This document shows, in pieces, positions 8,751 through 17,973 of a stretch of 62,495 nucleotides of DNA. Source of the stretch: Bacteroidota bacterium (GTDB lineage: Bacteria; Bacteroidota; Bacteroidia; Bacteroidales; Bacteroidaceae); assembly GCA_023425865.1 (NCBI GenBank), contig JAFABV010000096.1:1-62495 (forward strand). Direction: 5' to 3'. The notes beneath the pieces are model-generated. The model was not told where the DNA came from and searched no databases. It saw only the letters and a list, made by a program, of their open reading frames with translations. The number at the start of each line of letters is the position of its first letter. Position 1 is the stretch's first letter. The translations under genes and the position numbers were made by a program.

Positions 8751-9837
8751 AGCTTATGATTTTATCGTTAAAGTTCTCGCCTTCGTTCAACATGAAGCGC
8801 ACCTTGATAGGCAACATAAATAAGTTTTCCTTGATATTGTCGCTGATGTTGTCGAGGGTTCTGAGCCTTGTGGCATCTTTCTCCGTCGTAATGATCATCT
8901 TCGGCGACGGCATAGCTTCAAAGGTCTCAGTGATACGTTGCAGATCTTTGGCCTTGAAAAGATGATGGTCGCTAAAGAAGAGGGGCGTGATAGACAAGCA
9001 TTTCCGTTTGAGGTCGGCCTGCATCTGTTCGGGCGAGGCAATGCCCGTGAGCAGTAGCACGTTCTTCCCGCTGAGTGGGGCCTGCCTTTTGTCTTTAGAC
9101 TGTTCAGCGTCAGTGGCATTTCCGGCAGGAAATACGCGCTGCGGCGTGTCGTAGTCTATACTTGTGAAATAAAGCTGCTGGTAGGGGAAGAGGTTCATGG
9201 CCTTCGTCAGCACCCTGTATTCCATGGGTTTGAGGTCTTTGGGGCATTTGGTCACAATGACAATGTCGGCCCTGTGCTTGCCCTTGAGAGGTTCGCGTAG
9301 CCTTCCGGCCGGCAACAGCTTGTCGTAGATGATCAGTCGATGGTAGTCTACCAGCAGAATATTGATACCCGGCTTGACATACCGGTGCTGAAAAGCATCG
9401 TCAAGCAGTATGACATCCACGTCTTTGCTCTCCTCGTCAGTGGTGAGCCGTGTGATTCCCTCACAGCGTTTCTTGTCCACAGCCACATAAATGTCTGGGA
9501 ATTTCCGCTTCATCTGGAAGGGTTCGTCTCCCAGGTCGGCTACAGTTGTCTCGTCATTGGCCAGTACATATCCGCGGCTCTTGCGCTTGTAGCCCCTTGA
9601 GAGCACGGCCACCTTGGCCAGGTCTTTGAGCAGGCGCACCAAATATTCCACATGAGGAGTCTTACCCGAACCGCCCACCGTGATATTTCCCACGGCAATA
9701 ACAGGAATGTCGAAAGTGCGCTGCTTGAGGATACCCAATTCGAAGAGTTGGTTTCTGAATTCTACGCCCAGTCCATAGAGGCAGCTTAAGGGCAGCAGCC
9801 ATTCGTTAATCTTGATCAGGTCACCTTCTCTTCTCAT
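8635..9837 (-). CDS. lpxK: Tetraacyldisaccharide 4'-kinase
   Basis: The 400-residue inner-membrane-associated kinase phosphorylates the 4' position of the lipid A precursor. The Walker A loop VGNITVGGSGKT is at residues 49-60. LSRGYKRKSRG, LGDEPFQM, VDKKRCEG, LLDDAFQH and VIVTKCP are the expected later motifs, and an N-terminal helix (INEWLLPLSCLYG) anchors it. Most of the last 38 residues are encoded by DNA that also encodes the first 38 residues of punA. They are Lys/Ser/His-rich and look unconserved, so the functional domain probably ends near NFNDKIISYVQ. It starts 56 bases after sppA and is co-transcribed with it. Confidence 0.94.
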   Translation of the reverse strand: MRREGDLIKINEWLLPLSCLYGLGVEFRNQLFELGILKQRTFDIPVIAVGNITVGGSGKTPHVEYLVRLLKDLAKVAVLSRGYKRKSRGYVLANDETTVADLGDEPFQMKRKFPDIYVAVDKKRCEGITRLTTDEESKDVDVILLDDAFQHRYVKPGINILLVDYHRLIIYDKLLPAGRLREPLKGKHRADIVIVTKCPKDLKPMEYRVLTKAMNLFPYQQLYFTSIDYDTPQRVFPAGNATDAEQSKDKRQAPLSGKNVLLLTGIASPEQMQADLKRKCLSITPLFFSDHHLFKAKDLQRITETFEAMPSPKMIITTEKDATRLRTLDNISDNIKENLFMLPIKVRFMLNEGENFNDKIISYVQKNSRNSILVKRKDDHKSPDSHHSGNRTRTISFRDN

Positions 9838-9892
9838 GTATGATACCTTATTTATATATGTTTATTACAATCTCCGTGTCGTGCGTGCCAGG

Positions 9893-11668
9893 TTAGTTAA
9901 CCTTCAGCATAAAGGGTATGCGCGCCTGTAGAAAATGCTGTTGGTTGGCCGTCTGCATCACTTTATAAGGCTCATAGAGCACGCCCAGTGTAGTGCGCAT
10001 ATACTCGTCGAGCTTACTTCCCTTCGTGCCTGCCATGTCGTTAATGATCTGGGTCAGCAGGTCTTCTGGAGCGGGGTAGGGAGCCATGTAATATTCTTTC
10101 ACCTTGGCCAAGGCAGCCGCTTTGGCCACAGCCTTGTCAATACCTCCTAAGGCATCAACCATCTTCAGCTTGAGGGCGTCACTTCCGAGAAACACATGTC
10201 CTTGTGCGCGCTCCTCCACTTCAGCCATGGTGAGCTTGCGCCCCTCGGCCACACGTTGCTTGAATAGCAGGTATCCTCTGTCTACGCTGCTCTGCAGATA
10301 GCCCACCTGTTCGGCTGTCAGCGGATGTCCCAAGGCACCGAAGGTGGCGTTGCGGTTGGTCTTCACCTCGTCAAACTTGAGTCCTAACTTCTTGGTGAGC
10401 AGCTCTGAGTTGTCTTGGTAGAGGCCAAAGATGCCCACGCTACCTGTAAGCGTTGTTGGTTCGGCATAGATATAATTGGCACCGGCGCTCATATAATAGC
10501 CACCCGATGCGGCGGCCCCACCCATCGATACCACCACCGGCTTTTTCTTCTTGAGCAGTTCGATGGCGCGCCATATCTGCTCTGAGGCATAGGCCGAGCC
10601 ACCTCCAGAGTTCACACGTATGACCACAGCCTTTATGACATCGTCGTCGGCCAAGTCGGCCAAGTCGTCGCATACTTTGTCGGCTACAATCTGATGCCCT
10701 TGGGAAAACAAGTCTTGCGGCTTTGCCTCGTCAACAATCTCTCCGTAGGCATAGTATACGGCAATCTCGTCGCCCTTGGCTTTCTCGGGCACATGGGCCA
10801 TGTCGGCCACAGACACCTGACTGATAAGGTCATCTTTGCCGAGTTTGAGCCGCTTCTTCACCACATCCTTCACCTGGTCGTTGTAGAGTAGGCCGTCGAT
10901 CAACTTGAGTTTGGCAAAGGTCTTTGGATCTTGCAAGTCCAACATTTGGTCGGCCAGCGTGTTAAGCTCGTCGACGCTGATGCCCCGGCTTTGCGACACC
11001 GCCTGGCACATAGTCTGCCACCAACCGTTGATATAACGCTCGGTCTGTTCCCGGCTCGGGCCGCTCATCTTGTCTTCAGTAAACACCTCCGTGGCACTCT
11101 TGTACTTTCCTACCTTGATAGGCACCACCTTGATGCCCACCTTGGCATAGAGATCTTTGTAGAACATCAGTTCTCCGCCAATACCATTCCATGAGATAAT
11201 GCCTGAAGGGTTCAGGTAAATCTTGTCGGCCACCGAGGCCACATAATAGCTGCCTTTCGAGTACACCTCGCCGTAAGCGATAATCCACTTTCCTGATTTC
11301 TTGAAATCGGCCAGCGCGTCTCGCAGCTCCTGCATCTGAGCCATGTCAGCGCCCAATGCGCCAGCCTCAATATAGATACCCTCTATGTTGTCGTTGTTCT
11401 TGGCTTTGGTAATAGCCGCAAGCATTTCCTGAAGCCCCAATGACTCGTTGTCGTTAAACTGGCTCAGAATGCTGGAGGTCTCTTCAGCCTGTTCGTTCAT
11501 GATGCCATCAAGGTTGAGCACCAGCACTGAGTTTTTGTCAACACTCTTGGTAGCTTGTTGCGATGCTACCATGCCGACAATACTCATGATCGAGAGGGCT
11601 GTGGCAATGATGGTAAAAACGATAATGCCTACGACTGTGGCACCTACATACTTGAAGAAATCTTTCAT
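9893..11668 (-). CDS. sppA: Signal peptide peptidase A (67K type)
   Basis: The protein is about 591 residues with one N-terminal membrane helix (FFKYVGATVVGIIVFTIIA) and two tandem ClpP-like domains. The catalytic Lys is in VGKYKSATE of the first domain and the Ser in GGAAASGGYYM of the second, as in the tetrameric E. coli enzyme. It should degrade cleaved signal peptides in the membrane. I chose the ATG at 11668 over the ATG at 11683 because MKDFFKYV is the usual N-terminus. The promoter at 11703-11734 places transcription start near 11696. It heads the operon with lpxK, punA and thiL. Confidence 0.93.
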   Translation of the reverse strand: MKDFFKYVGATVVGIIVFTIIATALSIMSIVGMVASQQATKSVDKNSVLVLNLDGIMNEQAEETSSILSQFNDNESLGLQEMLAAITKAKNNDNIEGIYIEAGALGADMAQMQELRDALADFKKSGKWIIAYGEVYSKGSYYVASVADKIYLNPSGIISWNGIGGELMFYKDLYAKVGIKVVPIKVGKYKSATEVFTEDKMSGPSREQTERYINGWWQTMCQAVSQSRGISVDELNTLADQMLDLQDPKTFAKLKLIDGLLYNDQVKDVVKKRLKLGKDDLISQVSVADMAHVPEKAKGDEIAVYYAYGEIVDEAKPQDLFSQGHQIVADKVCDDLADLADDDVIKAVVIRVNSGGGSAYASEQIWRAIELLKKKKPVVVSMGGAAASGGYYMSAGANYIYAEPTTLTGSVGIFGLYQDNSELLTKKLGLKFDEVKTNRNATFGALGHPLTAEQVGYLQSSVDRGYLLFKQRVAEGRKLTMAEVEERAQGHVFLGSDALKLKMVDALGGIDKAVAKAAALAKVKEYYMAPYPAPEDLLTQIINDMAGTKGSKLDEYMRTTLGVLYEPYKVMQTANQQHFLQARIPFMLKVN

Positions 11669-11702
11669 TGTTAGGATATGCAATTATTGGGGATTATGTT
11701 TG

Positions 11703-11734
11703 CAAACTTACAAAAAAACAGTCAAACTTCCAAA
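11703..11734 (-). promoter_or_regulatory. Promoter of the sppA operon
   Basis: Minus strand TTTG (11734-11731), a 20-base spacer and TAAGTTTG (11710-11703) match the Bacteroidetes consensus fully. Predicted start near 11696, about 28 bases before the chosen sppA ATG. Confidence 0.75.
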
Positions 11735-11808
11735 AATATAGGGTTCCATCTGTATTAAAAAATGTATGATAGTCAGGCTTCTGCCGCGTCAACAGCGCCG
11801 AGAGGCGG

Positions 11809-12501
11809 CTATTGCACAATGGCTACCACCACATACCAGATGACGGGTACGATCAGGGCAGGCAGGAAATTGAGCGTCTTGCAGTCTTTGAGATTGAGCA
11901 GTGACAGTCCCGAGGCCACGATGAGCAGACCGCCCACAATGAGCAGTTCGGCCATGAGTCCGTCGCTGATGGCAGAACTGGAGTATAGTGTCACCGCATA
12001 GAAAATGCCCTGCCAGCAGAAAAGCACCGGTGCGGCGAGCAACATGCCTATGCCATAGGTGGAGGCAAAGACCGTGGAACTCACCAGGTCGAGGGTGGCA
12101 TTGGTATACAGAAAAGTGTTGTCGCCCTTCAGTGCGCTGATGACCGGCCCCAGCATCGACAATGGCCCGATGCAGTAGAGCAGGATGGCCGTGCTCAAGC
12201 CTTGGGCCAGATTGTTGCCATTGTTACCTTTTGACAGGTTGTTGACGGCCCGGCTGAAACGTCCGTCGAGGTCCAACCGTGTGCCCACGATACCGCCCAG
12301 GGCGATGGCCACGATAAACAATACCGGATACTGGCTTTTGGAGAAATGCGAGATGGTGGCATTGAGACCGATGGCCAAGCTGGCCAACCCCAAGCCTGTA
12401 TAGAGCATGGACTTGTATTTTTCCTTGATTCCTTTGTGCAGTATGGCTCCTGCAATGGTTCCCGCAATGATGCAGGCCGTGTTGATAACAGTTCCTATCA
12501 T
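11809..12501 (-). CDS. DUF554 (YqgA-type) membrane protein
   Basis: With the start at 12501 the protein is 230 residues and begins MIGTVINTACIIAGTIAGA, the normal DUF554 N-terminus. Six or more hydrophobic helices follow, with LGGIVGTRLDLDGR, IGPLSMLGP and SDGLMAELLIVGGLL between and within them. A longer in-frame start at 12597 is unlikely, because a good -7 element (12563-12570) lies downstream of that codon. DUF554 proteins are multi-pass inner-membrane proteins of unknown or putative transport function; nothing here narrows that. It is separated from sppA by the sppA promoter, so it is probably its own transcript. Confidence 0.85.
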   Translation of the reverse strand: MIGTVINTACIIAGTIAGAILHKGIKEKYKSMLYTGLGLASLAIGLNATISHFSKSQYPVLFIVAIALGGIVGTRLDLDGRFSRAVNNLSKGNNGNNLAQGLSTAILLYCIGPLSMLGPVISALKGDNTFLYTNATLDLVSSTVFASTYGIGMLLAAPVLFCWQGIFYAVTLYSSSAISDGLMAELLIVGGLLIVASGLSLLNLKDCKTLNFLPALIVPVIWYVVVAIVQ

Positions 12502-12562
12502 GTGTAGCAAGTTGGGGGGCACGAGCGACAGCCTTTGTCGCTGGCCTGTAATCTGTTGACTG

Positions 12563-12570
12563 CAAAGGTA
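12563..12570 (-). promoter_or_regulatory. -7 element of the DUF554 gene
   Basis: Minus strand TACCTTTG sits about 62 bases upstream of the chosen ATG (12501). A clear -33 element was not found. Confidence 0.5.
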
Positions 12571-12689
12571 GGTAAAAATTTTGTGAAACCTGTTCATGCC
12601 GCAGAGTTAGTTGGGTTTCTTTGGCGCAAATCGTGCTTCACTCTACCGCAAACGGGCGGTATGGCGTCCTGCCGGTGCAGTGGCGATGT

Positions 12690-12803
12690 GATGGTTTGGA
12701 CAGAACTATCCGATGGTTTAATATAGAATTATCCGATGGTTCTATATAAAATTATATGATGGTTTAATATAGAATTATCCGATGGTTCTATGTTGAATTA
12801 TCC
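12690..12803. repeat. Array of five 23-bp near-palindromic units (locus 1)
   Basis: Five units run head to tail: 12690-12711 (22 bp), 12712-12734, 12735-12757, 12758-12780 and 12781-12803 (23 bp each). Each begins GATGGTT, has a TATA-like centre and ends AATTATCC or a variant. Units 2 and 4 are identical. A single unit approximates the palindrome ATGGTTCTATATAGAACCAT. Related arrays with the same period and copy number are at 33146-33260 and 55796-55910. Confidence 0.93.
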
Positions 12804-12956
12804 TACGCTCATGGGTACGCTGTCTGTGCTCCGGAGTAGCCCCATCAGAAGTGCGGTGCGTTGGCAGTGGAGAAGAAGCACGAATACAAAGTGACTAAAC
12901 ACTGGTGAGAGAGGTAAAAAAATGGGGCTTTTCTCATCTGTTGCTGATATTTTTAG

Positions 12957-12964
12957 TATCTTTG
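12957..12964 (+). promoter_or_regulatory. -7 element of galE
   Basis: TATCTTTG lies 38 bases before the galE ATG. No good -33 TTTG is at the standard distance. Confidence 0.5.
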
Positions 12965-13002
12965 CGCACAATTATAATATCAAATCTTAAAGCTTAAAAA
13001 AC

Positions 13003-14040
13003 ATGAAACAGACAATTCTCGTTACTGGCGGCACCGGTTTTATCGGTTCGCACACCACCGTTGAACTCCAGCAGGCAGGTTATGATGTAGTCATCGTTGA
13101 TAATTTGTCGAACTCAAACATCGGTGTGCTTGACGGCATCGAGAAAATTACAGGCATTCGTCCGGCATTCGAACAGGTAGACCTTCGCGATTACGATGCC
13201 ACGGAGGCTGTGTTTCAGAAATATCCTCAGATAGAGGGTATTATCCACTTTGCGGCCAGTAAGGCTGTGGGAGAAAGCGTAGAGAAGCCCTTGCTCTACT
13301 ACCGCAACAATATCGTCTCGTTGGTTAACCTGTTGGAGCTCATGCCCAAGTACAACGTCAAGGGCATTATCTTCTCTTCGAGCTGCACCGTGTATGGCCA
13401 GCCAAAGGCTGAGAATCTGCCTGTTACCGAGGAGGCACCCCATCAGAAGGCCACTTCTCCTTATGGCAATACCAAGGAGGTGAACGAGCAGATTATCTAC
13501 GATTACATTCACAGTGGCGCACCGGTCAAGAGCATTATCTTGCGCTATTTCAATCCCATTGGCGCACACCCCACCGCCCTCATCGGCGAGCTGCCCAATG
13601 GAGTACCCAACAACCTCATTCCTTTCGTGACGCAAACAGCTATGGGTATACGTAAGGAGCTGACCATCTTTGGCAACGACTACGACACGCCCGACGGCAC
13701 CTGCATCCGCGACTACATATATGTGGTAGACTTGGCCAAGGCCCACGTGGCCGCCATGGCACGTGTGCTCACCGACGGCACCGAGAAGATTGACTACTTC
13801 AACGTAGGCACGGGCAAAGGCAACTCTACCCTCGAGATTGTGGAGACCTTCGAGAAGGCTACCGGTGTGAAGCTCAACTGGAAGTACGGCCCTCGTCGCG
13901 AAGGCGATATCGAGAAGATATGGGGTGATGTGACCAAGGCCAACAACGTATTGGGTTGGAAGGCTGAGGCATCGCTCGACGACGTGTTGCGTTCTGCTTG
14001 GAAATGGCAGGAGCGCCTGCGTGATGAGCACATCATGTAA
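13003..14040 (+). CDS. galE: UDP-glucose 4-epimerase
   Basis: The 345-residue cytoplasmic enzyme interconverts UDP-glucose and UDP-galactose (Leloir pathway and polysaccharide precursor supply). The Rossmann NAD loop TGGTGFIGSH is at residues 8-17. FAASKAVGES, SSSCTVYG (catalytic Ser/Thr) and the YGNTK catalytic Tyr-Lys pair follow, then RYFNPIGAHPTALIGE and the C-terminal NVGTGKGNSTLEIV and LGWKAE. Length is normal for the family. The permease gene follows after 38 bases, so the two may share a transcript. Confidence 0.97.
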   Translation: MKQTILVTGGTGFIGSHTTVELQQAGYDVVIVDNLSNSNIGVLDGIEKITGIRPAFEQVDLRDYDATEAVFQKYPQIEGIIHFAASKAVGESVEKPLLYYRNNIVSLVNLLELMPKYNVKGIIFSSSCTVYGQPKAENLPVTEEAPHQKATSPYGNTKEVNEQIIYDYIHSGAPVKSIILRYFNPIGAHPTALIGELPNGVPNNLIPFVTQTAMGIRKELTIFGNDYDTPDGTCIRDYIYVVDLAKAHVAAMARVLTDGTEKIDYFNVGTGKGNSTLEIVETFEKATGVKLNWKYGPRREGDIEKIWGDVTKANNVLGWKAEASLDDVLRSAWKWQERLRDEHIM

Positions 14041-14078
14041 GAAGTGCTGGTTGAATAGAAATCATTAACCCTCTCACT

Positions 14079-15329
14079 ATGAATCTGAAAGTACGCTTAG
14101 CTCTGATGAACTTCCTGCAGTTTGCAGTATGGGGTGCCTATCTCACATGTATGGGTATCTACCTCGGCAATATTGGCTTGGCCTCACATATCGGTCCATT
14201 CTTTGCCATGCAGGGCATCGTGTCTATCTTCATGCCCGCCCTCATGGGTATTGTGGCCGACCGTTGGGTGCCTGCCCAGCGGTTGCTCGGGCTGTGTCAT
14301 CTGTTGGCAGGCTTGTTTATGTTTGCCACCGCTTGGTACGGTCATTCCACGGGCACACAGGCGCAGTTTGGCATCTTGTTCATGTTCTATTCGCTGAGCG
14401 TAGCTTTCTATATGCCGACCTTGGCGCTGAGCAACTCGGTGGCCTATACCGCTTTGACAAACGCAAATATGGACACCGTGAAGGACTTCCCGCCCATCCG
14501 TGTGTTTGGCACCATAGGTTTTATCTGCTCCATGTGGTTTGTCGATATCATGGGCTTCAAGTCAACCGAGCTGCAGTTTGTGGTGAGTGGTGTGTTGAGC
14601 ATCGTGCTCTTCCTGTATACATTCACGCTTCCACCGTGTCCGGTATCTGCCAGTGATGAGAAGAAGTCGTTTGTCGATGCCTTTGGCTTGCGGGCTTTTA
14701 CCCTATTCAAGCAACGCAAGATGGCCATCTTCTTCATCTTCTCCATGCTTCTCGGCGTGAGTCTGCAAATTACCAATGGCTTTGCCACACCCTTCATCGA
14801 GAGCTTCCGTAGTATTCCCGAGTATGTCGATACCTTTGGTGTGCAGCATTCGGTGATACTCTACTCGCTCTCTCAGGTCAGCGAGACACTGTGTATCTTG
14901 ATGATTCCGTTCTTCATGAAGCGCTACGGCATCAAGAACGTGATGCTCATCGCCATGTTTGCCTGGTTCCTGCGCTTTGGCTTATTGGGCGCGGGCAATC
15001 CCGGAGCAGGGGTGTGGATGTTTGTGGCTTCGATGATTATCTATGGCGTAGCTTTCGACTTCTTTAATATCTCGGGTTCTTTGTTTGTTGACAAAACCAC
15101 CGACCCCAAACTGCGTTCGTCGGCGCAGGGCTTGTTTATGTTGATGACCAACGGTCTGGGTGCCACCATAGGCTCTTATGGCGCACAGTGGGTGGTGAAT
15201 GTAAATACCGTGGATGGAGTGACCCATTGGCAAACCTGCTGGTACACCTTTGCCGGCTATGCCTTGGTGGTTGGCATAGTGTTTGCATTGGTGTTTAGAC
15301 CACGTAAGGAAGACGTGAGTGCAAATTAA
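14079..15329 (+). CDS. NupG-type nucleoside:H+ symporter (MFS)
   Basis: The 416-residue protein has about 12 hydrophobic segments and begins MNLKVRLALMNFLQFAVWG. This start and YLGNIGLASHIGPFFAMQG are characteristic of the NHS/NupG family, which imports nucleosides with protons across the inner membrane. IFMPALMGIVADRW, FPPIRVFGTIGFI and DKTTDPKLRSSAQGLFMLMTNG are further family landmarks. A role with the purine-nucleoside phosphorylase encoded earlier in the window is a reasonable inference. Its stop overlaps the next start (TAATG), so it is coupled to the BFN gene. Confidence 0.9.
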   Translation: MNLKVRLALMNFLQFAVWGAYLTCMGIYLGNIGLASHIGPFFAMQGIVSIFMPALMGIVADRWVPAQRLLGLCHLLAGLFMFATAWYGHSTGTQAQFGILFMFYSLSVAFYMPTLALSNSVAYTALTNANMDTVKDFPPIRVFGTIGFICSMWFVDIMGFKSTELQFVVSGVLSIVLFLYTFTLPPCPVSASDEKKSFVDAFGLRAFTLFKQRKMAIFFIFSMLLGVSLQITNGFATPFIESFRSIPEYVDTFGVQHSVILYSLSQVSETLCILMIPFFMKRYGIKNVMLIAMFAWFLRFGLLGAGNPGAGVWMFVASMIIYGVAFDFFNISGSLFVDKTTDPKLRSSAQGLFMLMTNGLGATIGSYGAQWVVNVNTVDGVTHWQTCWYTFAGYALVVGIVFALVFRPRKEDVSAN

Positions 15330-15922
15330 TGGGAAGAGTAAGACTAATATTCAAAAGTGTATCAGAAATCGTAGGCTCACAAGATGTGGGCCTGCTGATT
15401 TTGACCGATAGTGCCGAACAGCGTCAGGTGGCCGTGCCTTGCGACCGCCAGACGCTGAACGAGTTTTCGCTGCGTATGAGTCATGCGCCGGGGACGAGCA
15501 GGTTGCTGCCCGAGGCGCTCTTGAACATATTGCTTTGGCAGACAGGCACAAAGTTAGAGATTGTTATCGACAGTGTAGACGACGGCGTGTATCATGCCAT
15601 CTTCAATAATGCGGAGACTTTCGACCCGGTACCTGTGCGTGCCACCGACGCTATATTGCTGTCGTTCATCAGTCACGACGAGATTCCCATCTACATGGAT
15701 GAGAAACTCTACATGCGACAGAGTACTGTTTACGATGACCAGTCTACCGGTGTTCCGCTGCCGGTGAACACCATCAGTGACGAGATGCTTGAGAAAGCCT
15801 TGGAGAAAGCCATCAATGACGAGAACTACGAGATGGCGTCTCATCTGCGTGACGAGATGGCCCGCCGGCGCAAGAGTAGTGGAAAGGAGTTGGGGCTGGG
15901 TTCACCCAGTAAAGAAGAATGA
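15329..15922 (+). CDS. Bifunctional nuclease (BFN/DUF151) family protein with UVR motif
   Basis: The 197-residue protein has a DUF151 domain (about residues 1-135; LLILTDSAEQRQVAVPCDR, GVYHAIF, VRATDAILLSF). A C-terminal UvrB/UvrC-type helical hairpin follows (MLEKALEKAINDENYEMASHLRDEMARR). The same two-part architecture is widespread in Bacteroidetes. DUF151 proteins have been reported as DNases/RNases; the UVR motif usually mediates protein contacts. The start overlaps the permease stop by one base, and the end overlaps the rsmE ATG (ATGA), so three genes are translationally linked. Confidence 0.88.
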   Translation: MGRVRLIFKSVSEIVGSQDVGLLILTDSAEQRQVAVPCDRQTLNEFSLRMSHAPGTSRLLPEALLNILLWQTGTKLEIVIDSVDDGVYHAIFNNAETFDPVPVRATDAILLSFISHDEIPIYMDEKLYMRQSTVYDDQSTGVPLPVNTISDEMLEKALEKAINDENYEMASHLRDEMARRRKSSGKELGLGSPSKEE

Positions 15923-16644
15923 AAGAGGTAAGATATTTCTACGTACCAGAAGCTGCCAGTAATGACTCGCTGCCTGAAGATGAAGCCCAGCACGCACTGC
16001 GTGTGCTGCGTCTCAAGGGTGGCGACGAATTGTTTTTGATGGATGGCAGGGGTACATTTTATGAGGCAGAGGTGACGCTGGCCGCTGGAAAGAAGTGCAT
16101 GTATGCCATCCGGCAGACGTTACCACAGCAGAAGACGTGGCATGGCTCCATTCATTTGGCCATTGCCCCCACAAAGATGATGGACCGCATGGAGTGGCTG
16201 GCTGAGAAGGCCACGGAGGTGGGGTTCGACAGTCTGACCTTTCTCGACTGTCGTTTCTCTGAACGTCGTAATATCCGTACAGACCGTATAGATAAAATCG
16301 TGGTCTCTGCCATGAAGCAAAGCCGCAAGGCATGGAAGCCCACGGTTGAGGGGTTGACCGCGTTTAAGGACTTCATTGCTCATGAGCGTGGTGGACATAA
16401 ATACATTGCCCACTGTTACGACGAGGTGGAGCGTCAGGACCTGTTCGACCTGCTGCAGCAGTTGCCAGCCGAAGAAGATGTGACTGTATTGGTGGGGCCC
16501 GAAGGCGACTTCTCGATAGACGAGGTGAATTGGGCCGTGGAGCATGGCTATGAGTCGGTGTCGCTGGGCAATAGCCGATTGCGTACAGAAACGGCCGGAC
16601 TGCAGGCTGTAACGATGGCTCAGATCATAAAACGAACAAAATGA
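15919..16644 (+). CDS. rsmE: 16S rRNA m3U1498 methyltransferase
   Basis: The 241-residue SPOUT methyltransferase modifies U1498 of 16S rRNA. The N-terminal PUA-like part includes EDEAQHALRVLRLKGGDE. The catalytic trefoil-knot part includes KMMDRMEWLAEKATEVG, AMKQSRKAWKP, VLVGPEGDFS and the SAM-binding LGNSRLRTETAGL near the end. It overlaps the BFN gene by four bases and the DUF4836 gene starts within its last codons, so it sits in the middle of a tightly packed operon. Confidence 0.96.
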   Translation: MKEVRYFYVPEAASNDSLPEDEAQHALRVLRLKGGDELFLMDGRGTFYEAEVTLAAGKKCMYAIRQTLPQQKTWHGSIHLAIAPTKMMDRMEWLAEKATEVGFDSLTFLDCRFSERRNIRTDRIDKIVVSAMKQSRKAWKPTVEGLTAFKDFIAHERGGHKYIAHCYDEVERQDLFDLLQQLPAEEDVTVLVGPEGDFSIDEVNWAVEHGYESVSLGNSRLRTETAGLQAVTMAQIIKRTK

Positions 16645-17969
16645 AAAAGATGTTATGCTACCTGGTTGTACTTCTGACAACCGGATTGGTATCGTGTACG
16701 AATAACGACTATGAGCAGGCCATACCTGCTGACAGTTCACTGCTGATGTCTATCAACACGGCCAAGGTGAGTGGAGTGGGGAGCCCATTGATCCTGAAGT
16801 CTATGCTCCATGTCTCTAATCTTGATGAAACCGGGCTCGACTTATCAGCCAATTTCTATTTCTTTGAGGATGCCCCGGGGAATCTTGGATTTTGTGCTAA
16901 AGTGGCCGATGCCAATCAATTTACGCAGACCATAAAGCAGACCGGTATAGAGGTAGTGGACAAGCGCGGCTATCATTTTGCGGCCTTGAAAAACAACTGG
17001 GTAGTGGGCTATTCAGACCAGGCCGCTTTGATGATGGGGCCAGTGGTGCCCGCAGAGCAGGAGTCGTTGATGGCTCGTATGGCCGGATACCTGGACGCTA
17101 AAGAAGACGAGGGTATCAAGGGGACGCCCATGTATGACAAACTGGATTCTATCAATGCGCCCATGGCGTTGGTGTGCCAGGCCCAGGCACTTCCTGACCA
17201 GTTTATTGCCCCATTCACGCTCGGCGTGCCCAAGGACGCCGATGCCTCACAGGTGCTCATCGCCGCAGAAATGGAAGTGAAGGCAGGATGCCTGTGGATG
17301 AAGGGTGAGACCTTTTCGTGGAATAAAGATATTAATGCGGCGTTGGCCAATGCAAGAAACATATACCGCCCTATTCAGGGGAAGTATCTGGCCTCTATGT
17401 CGCAAACCGATGTGATGGGACTTTTCGTCAATGTTGAGGGCAAGCGCTTTATAGAGCTTATGCGCCAGAATAAGGGTATCAAGGCAATGCTTTCTGGCAT
17501 AAACTCGGCCATCGACATGGATAACATCATCAAGAGTATTGATGGCGATATGGCAATCATTACCCCAACCCTCGGCGACGAGAACCTACAGTTGATGATG
17601 GCCGCTCATTTGGGCAACGCCGACTGGTTGGCCGATGTAGACTATTGGAAACAAAGCGTGCCTGCGGGTGGACATATCGGTGATTGGGGAAGAGATTGCT
17701 ATTACTATACGGGTGACGGCACCTCTTATTATTTTGGGGTGACACAGGACTGGCAGTATATGAGCGGTGGAAGCAAGAATGCGGCCTTGGCAAGTATCAA
17801 ACCCGCTGTGCAGCCATTGAACGCGGAACTACGCGGCAAGCTGAAGGGGCAGAAGATGGCGATGGTGATCAATCTTGCCGCCCTGCAAGGCGGAAAGGCT
17901 GAGGCTGTCACTGGTATGTTGAAACCTTTGTTCGGCCATGTCAACACCATGGTTTATGTTTTAAAATAA
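16641..17969 (+). CDS. DUF4836-family lipoprotein
   Basis: The 442-residue protein has a lipoprotein signal (LVSC, Cys19). The start IPADSSLLMSINTAKV is typical of DUF4836, a Bacteroidetes family of unknown function. The body is a repeated alpha/beta arrangement without recognisable catalytic residues. It overlaps rsmE by four bases and is followed after 4 bases by an ABC ATPase and permease. It could therefore be a periplasmic partner or client of that ABC system, but this is inference from neighbourhood only. Confidence 0.8.
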   Translation: MKKMLCYLVVLLTTGLVSCTNNDYEQAIPADSSLLMSINTAKVSGVGSPLILKSMLHVSNLDETGLDLSANFYFFEDAPGNLGFCAKVADANQFTQTIKQTGIEVVDKRGYHFAALKNNWVVGYSDQAALMMGPVVPAEQESLMARMAGYLDAKEDEGIKGTPMYDKLDSINAPMALVCQAQALPDQFIAPFTLGVPKDADASQVLIAAEMEVKAGCLWMKGETFSWNKDINAALANARNIYRPIQGKYLASMSQTDVMGLFVNVEGKRFIELMRQNKGIKAMLSGINSAIDMDNIIKSIDGDMAIITPTLGDENLQLMMAAHLGNADWLADVDYWKQSVPAGGHIGDWGRDCYYYTGDGTSYYFGVTQDWQYMSGGSKNAALASIKPAVQPLNAELRGKLKGQKMAMVINLAALQGGKAEAVTGMLKPLFGHVNTMVYVLK

Positions 17970-17973
17970 AATA

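Larger units (their letters stand above)
12502..13002. other. 500-bp intergenic region between DUF554 and galE
   Basis: It holds the minus-strand -7 element of DUF554 (12563-12570), a five-unit 23-bp repeat array (12690-12803) and the galE -7 element (12957-12964). The rest (12600-12689, 12804-12950) shows no convincing gene or hairpin. Confidence 0.8.

Noticed and set aside
12690..12803. CRISPR array
   Set aside because: The 23-bp units are contiguous, imperfect and palindromic with no unique spacers, and no cas genes are nearby.
13114..14031. 305-codon minus-strand frame opposite galE
   Set aside because: Antisense shadow of galE; no promoter or motif.
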